In this document: positions 62,137 through 64,000 of the stretch, piece by piece | How positions within the stretch are numbered: position 1 is the stretch's first letter | How the letters are laid out: each line of letters begins with the position of its first letter | Source of the DNA: Parasulfuritortus sp036391875 | Lineage (GTDB): Bacteria; Pseudomonadota; Gammaproteobacteria; Burkholderiales; Thiobacillaceae | DNA length: 64,000 nucleotides | Direction of reading: 5' to 3' | Assembly (NCBI GenBank): GCA_036391875.1 | Contig: DASVZA010000022.1 | Location: forward strand, 1 to 64,000 | Program-made: the position numbers and the translations under genes | Notes under the pieces: model-generated | Told to the model about the DNA's origin: nothing | What the model saw: only the letters and a program-made list of their open reading frames with translations | Databases searched by the model: none

Positions 62137-62502
62137 TTAGCTTTGATCTCGGTCAATTCTGCGAGTTCCCGACGCCGTTCTGGCATAGAACGCGGCGGCG
62201 AAGAAGAAGCTCAGGGACAGCGCGATTTCCAGAATAGCCAACGTGCGCGAAGGCGCCACTTCGGTCATCGCCCGCATGATCCCCTCAGCGAAGTAGGGCC
62301 ATATCAGGAGTGTCGACCAGCGATAGGTGTACAACTTGCCGTGCAGGATGCCGAACAGAGGGAAGAGCAGCGGCACGGTCTTCAGTACCCACATCGAGCC
62401 GCCGGGCTTGAGCGGCGCCAGCCACAATTCCCAGGACAGGCAGAGCAGGATCAGGGCGATCAGGCTGGCCGAGGCCAGCCACTGCAGCCGGGCCGGCGTC
62501 AT
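62137..62502 (-). CDS. DUF2069 membrane protein
   Basis: A 121-residue membrane protein with about four spans (ASASLIALILLCLSWEL; FPLFGILHGKLYTYRWS; LLIWPYFAEGIMRAM; LEIALSLSFFFAAAFYA). It fits DUF2069, of unknown function. The ATG at 62502 overlaps the stop of the HugZ-like gene (ATGA), so a TTG three codons earlier is less likely. It is last in the wrbA-hugZ operon. Confidence 0.85.
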   Translation of the reverse strand: MTPARLQWLASASLIALILLCLSWELWLAPLKPGGSMWVLKTVPLLFPLFGILHGKLYTYRWSTLLIWPYFAEGIMRAMTEVAPSRTLAILEIALSLSFFFAAAFYARTASGTRRIDRDQS

Positions 62503-63197
62503 GCGCGGCAAAGCCCGGCCATGGCGACCAGGGCGGTGCGCGCCTCTTCGGCGTTGGCGACCGGCGTTTCGAAGGCGAAGCGCAGGATGCGCTCGCCGGC
62601 GCGGACGTCGAAGCCGTCCGGGTCGATGCCGATCATTCGGGCTTCGGGTGTTTCGATGCCGTGGAAATGCCGGCAGCAGTTGCGCAGCATGTCGGCATGG
62701 TCGGCGTTCATGTGGGCCAGGATGCCGTCCTCGACCTCGGCCAACGTGCCGGCCGCGGACAGGTAGGCCTCCGGGTCGACCCAGAAGATGCGGCCGAAGC
62801 CGCCGATCCAGCGGATCTTGACCGGCTCGACGCGGTAGAAATGGAAATCGTGCATCGCGAAATAGCCTTCCGCCTGCGGGAAGTAGCGCAGGTAGCGGGG
62901 GCCGAGCGTGTCCTTGTCGTCCAGCCGCTCGGCCCGGCCGATCACGGTCACCCGGCCGGTGGTCTGCATGTCGGCGGCGTAGGGCTGGACGATGATGGAG
63001 ACGCGCGGATCGGCGTCGATGTTCTTGGTGTGCTCGGCGATCTCGGAGATCAGGATCACCGGCCGACCGGCATGGTCGAGGATGAAGGGCGACACCGAGC
63101 CGAACGGAAAGCCTTCCAGCCGCTTGGAAATCGTCGACAGCACGCCGCTGGTCTGGCCCCGCGTGAAGCGGCGGGCCTCGTCACCTTGTTCGCTCAT
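62499..63197 (-). CDS. HugZ-like pyridoxamine-5'-phosphate-oxidase-fold protein
   Basis: A 232-residue protein with an FMN/haem-binding split barrel (GVLSTISKRLEGFPFGSVSPFIL; TKNIDADPRVSIIV). The C-terminal DUF2470 region has MNADHADMLRNCC. The HugZ family degrades haem or binds it. The neighbours WrbA and DUF2069 suggest a redox or stress role. Confidence 0.87.
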   Translation of the reverse strand: MSEQGDEARRFTRGQTSGVLSTISKRLEGFPFGSVSPFILDHAGRPVILISEIAEHTKNIDADPRVSIIVQPYAADMQTTGRVTVIGRAERLDDKDTLGPRYLRYFPQAEGYFAMHDFHFYRVEPVKIRWIGGFGRIFWVDPEAYLSAAGTLAEVEDGILAHMNADHADMLRNCCRHFHGIETPEARMIGIDPDGFDVRAGERILRFAFETPVANAEEARTALVAMAGLCRA

Positions 63198-63201
63198 GGT
63201 C

Positions 63202-63792
63202 CTATCCTAGTTTGGCTGCGATCTCGGCCAGCCGCCTGCCTTGGGCGAAGGCCAGCCTGCGTTCTTCCTCGGTCACCGGTTGCTTGCCATCGGGGCCGGC
63301 GAAGTGGCTGACGCCGTAGGGGGTGCCGCCCGAGCGCGTGGCGGTCAGTTCTGGGTTGGTGTAGGGCAGGCCGACGATCAGCATGCCGTGGTGGAGCAGG
63401 GGCATCATCATGGTCAGCAGCGTGGTTTCCTGGCCGCCGTGCAGGCTGGCGGTGGAGGTGAACACGCCGGCCGGCTTGCCGGCCAGGGCGCCGGACAGCC
63501 AGAGGCCGCTGGTGCCGTCCCAGAAATGTTTCATGGCCGCGGCCATGTTGCCGAACCGGGTCGGCGAACCCAGTGCCAGGCCGGCGCATTCCTCCAGGTC
63601 CTTGGGCGTGGCGTAGGGGGCGCCCTCGTCGGGCACTAGTTTGACCGGACCGTCGGATTCGGCCACCACCTTGGGCACGGTGCGGACCCGGGCGTGCATT
63701 CCGGACACCGACTCGACGCCGTGGGCGACATGGGCGGCCAGCTGCTTCACCGAGCCGTGCAGGCTGTAGTAAAGAACGAGAATCTCTGCCAT
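63202..63792 (-). CDS. wrbA: NAD(P)H:quinone oxidoreductase WrbA
   Basis: A 196-residue flavodoxin-like quinone reductase. The N-terminal phosphate loop is VLYYSLHGSVKQLA. GSPTRFGNMAAAMKHFWD and TSTASLHGGQETT are WrbA signatures. It is first in the operon with hugZ and the DUF2069 gene (four bases apart). Confidence 0.93.
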   Translation of the reverse strand: MAEILVLYYSLHGSVKQLAAHVAHGVESVSGMHARVRTVPKVVAESDGPVKLVPDEGAPYATPKDLEECAGLALGSPTRFGNMAAAMKHFWDGTSGLWLSGALAGKPAGVFTSTASLHGGQETTLLTMMMPLLHHGMLIVGLPYTNPELTATRSGGTPYGVSHFAGPDGKQPVTEEERRLAFAQGRRLAEIAAKLG

Positions 63793-63892
63793 GGGAACTC
63801 CAGTTAATTCTGCGTTCTATGCTACCGGATTCTGGCGGGGGCGCGGCGTTTACTACAAAATAGCGGCATTAACGTCCAACCAGAATGCATTG

Positions 63893-64000
63893 ATGAATCT
63901 GCACGAATACCAAGCCAAGGCGATCCTGCGCGAGTTCGGCATCGCCACCCCGCGCGGCGCGGCCATTTCCGCCGTCGACCAATGCGCCCGAGCCGCCGCT
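63893..64000 (+). CDS. sucC: Succinate-CoA ligase, beta subunit (N-terminal part)
   Basis: The last 108 bases encode MNLHEYQAKAILREFGIA, the standard N terminus of the ADP-forming succinyl-CoA synthetase beta subunit (ATP-grasp). The gene continues past the window. Upstream to 63792 is the promoter region shared with divergent wrbA. Confidence 0.93.
   Translation, partial: MNLHEYQAKAILREFGIATPRGAAISAVDQCARAAA

Overview
This 64-kb window is GC-rich chromosomal DNA, almost wholly coding. It most likely comes from a sulfur-oxidising chemolithotrophic betaproteobacterium (Nitrosomonadales, Thiobacillus-like). The main reasons are a dissimilatory sat-aprBA locus, a PPi-dependent phosphofructokinase beside a proton-pumping pyrophosphatase, a CbbQ/CbbO pair, and betaproteobacterial gene orders such as kdsB-adk, ilvBNC-psd-pssA-leuA and ybgC-tolQRAB-pal-cpoB-queEC. 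The species cannot be fixed from sequence reading alone. No prophage, IS transposase or CRISPR array was seen. The mobile-type DNA consists of small non-coding inverted-repeat elements.

Layout. 1-6.8 kb: end of cobC, cobS, kdsB, adk, an unknown gene, PPi-type phosphofructokinase, a small unknown gene and hppA. 7-15.5 kb: a DUF2059 protein, a QseBC/PmrAB-type two-component system, then divergently a TonB-dependent receptor, a secreted nucleotide-pyrophosphatase/phosphodiesterase-like enzyme and a dedicated ExbB-ExbD-TonB set. 15.6-23.9 kb (minus strand, transcribed from sat): sat, aprB, aprA, a YkgJ-type cysteine-cluster protein, CbbQ-like AAA+ ATPase, CbbO-like VWA protein and an 80-residue protein. 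24.2-31.5 kb: sixA, then on the minus strand two CheV proteins, CheY, CheZ, CheA and an EAL-HDOD protein, behind a good sigma-28 promoter. 31.5-40.9 kb: a CbiM-like membrane protein, a HAD phosphatase, an outer-membrane protein, and an RND efflux operon with its divergent AcrR-type repressor and an AcrR-like operator. 40.9-51.8 kb: yebC, a MITE-like element, ruvC, a UbiA-family prenyltransferase, ruvA, ruvB, the Tol-Pal operon, queE, queC and tRNA-Lys. 51.9-64 kb: a PEP-CTERM protein, an Atm1-type ABC exporter, branched-chain amino-acid and phospholipid genes, a membrane protein with one haem-c motif, a DUF2069-HugZ-WrbA operon and the start of sucC.

How the genes fit together. Sat and AprBA form the AMP/APS branch that oxidises sulfite to sulfate while making ATP from PPi. 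Adk, the PPi-phosphofructokinase and the K+-independent H+-pyrophosphatase elsewhere in the window suggest a PPi- and AMP-centred energy economy. The most interesting system is the CbbQ/CbbO MoxR-VWA pair with a metal-cluster protein directly downstream of aprBA. CbbQ/CbbO remodel RuBisCO in known cases, but no RuBisCO gene is present here, so this could be a maturation or activation machine for APS reductase. Other points of note are a CheZ with two extra CheY-binding-like peptides at its N terminus, an RND permease with an extra block of about 59 residues, and two related inverted-repeat elements that overlap the ends of real genes.
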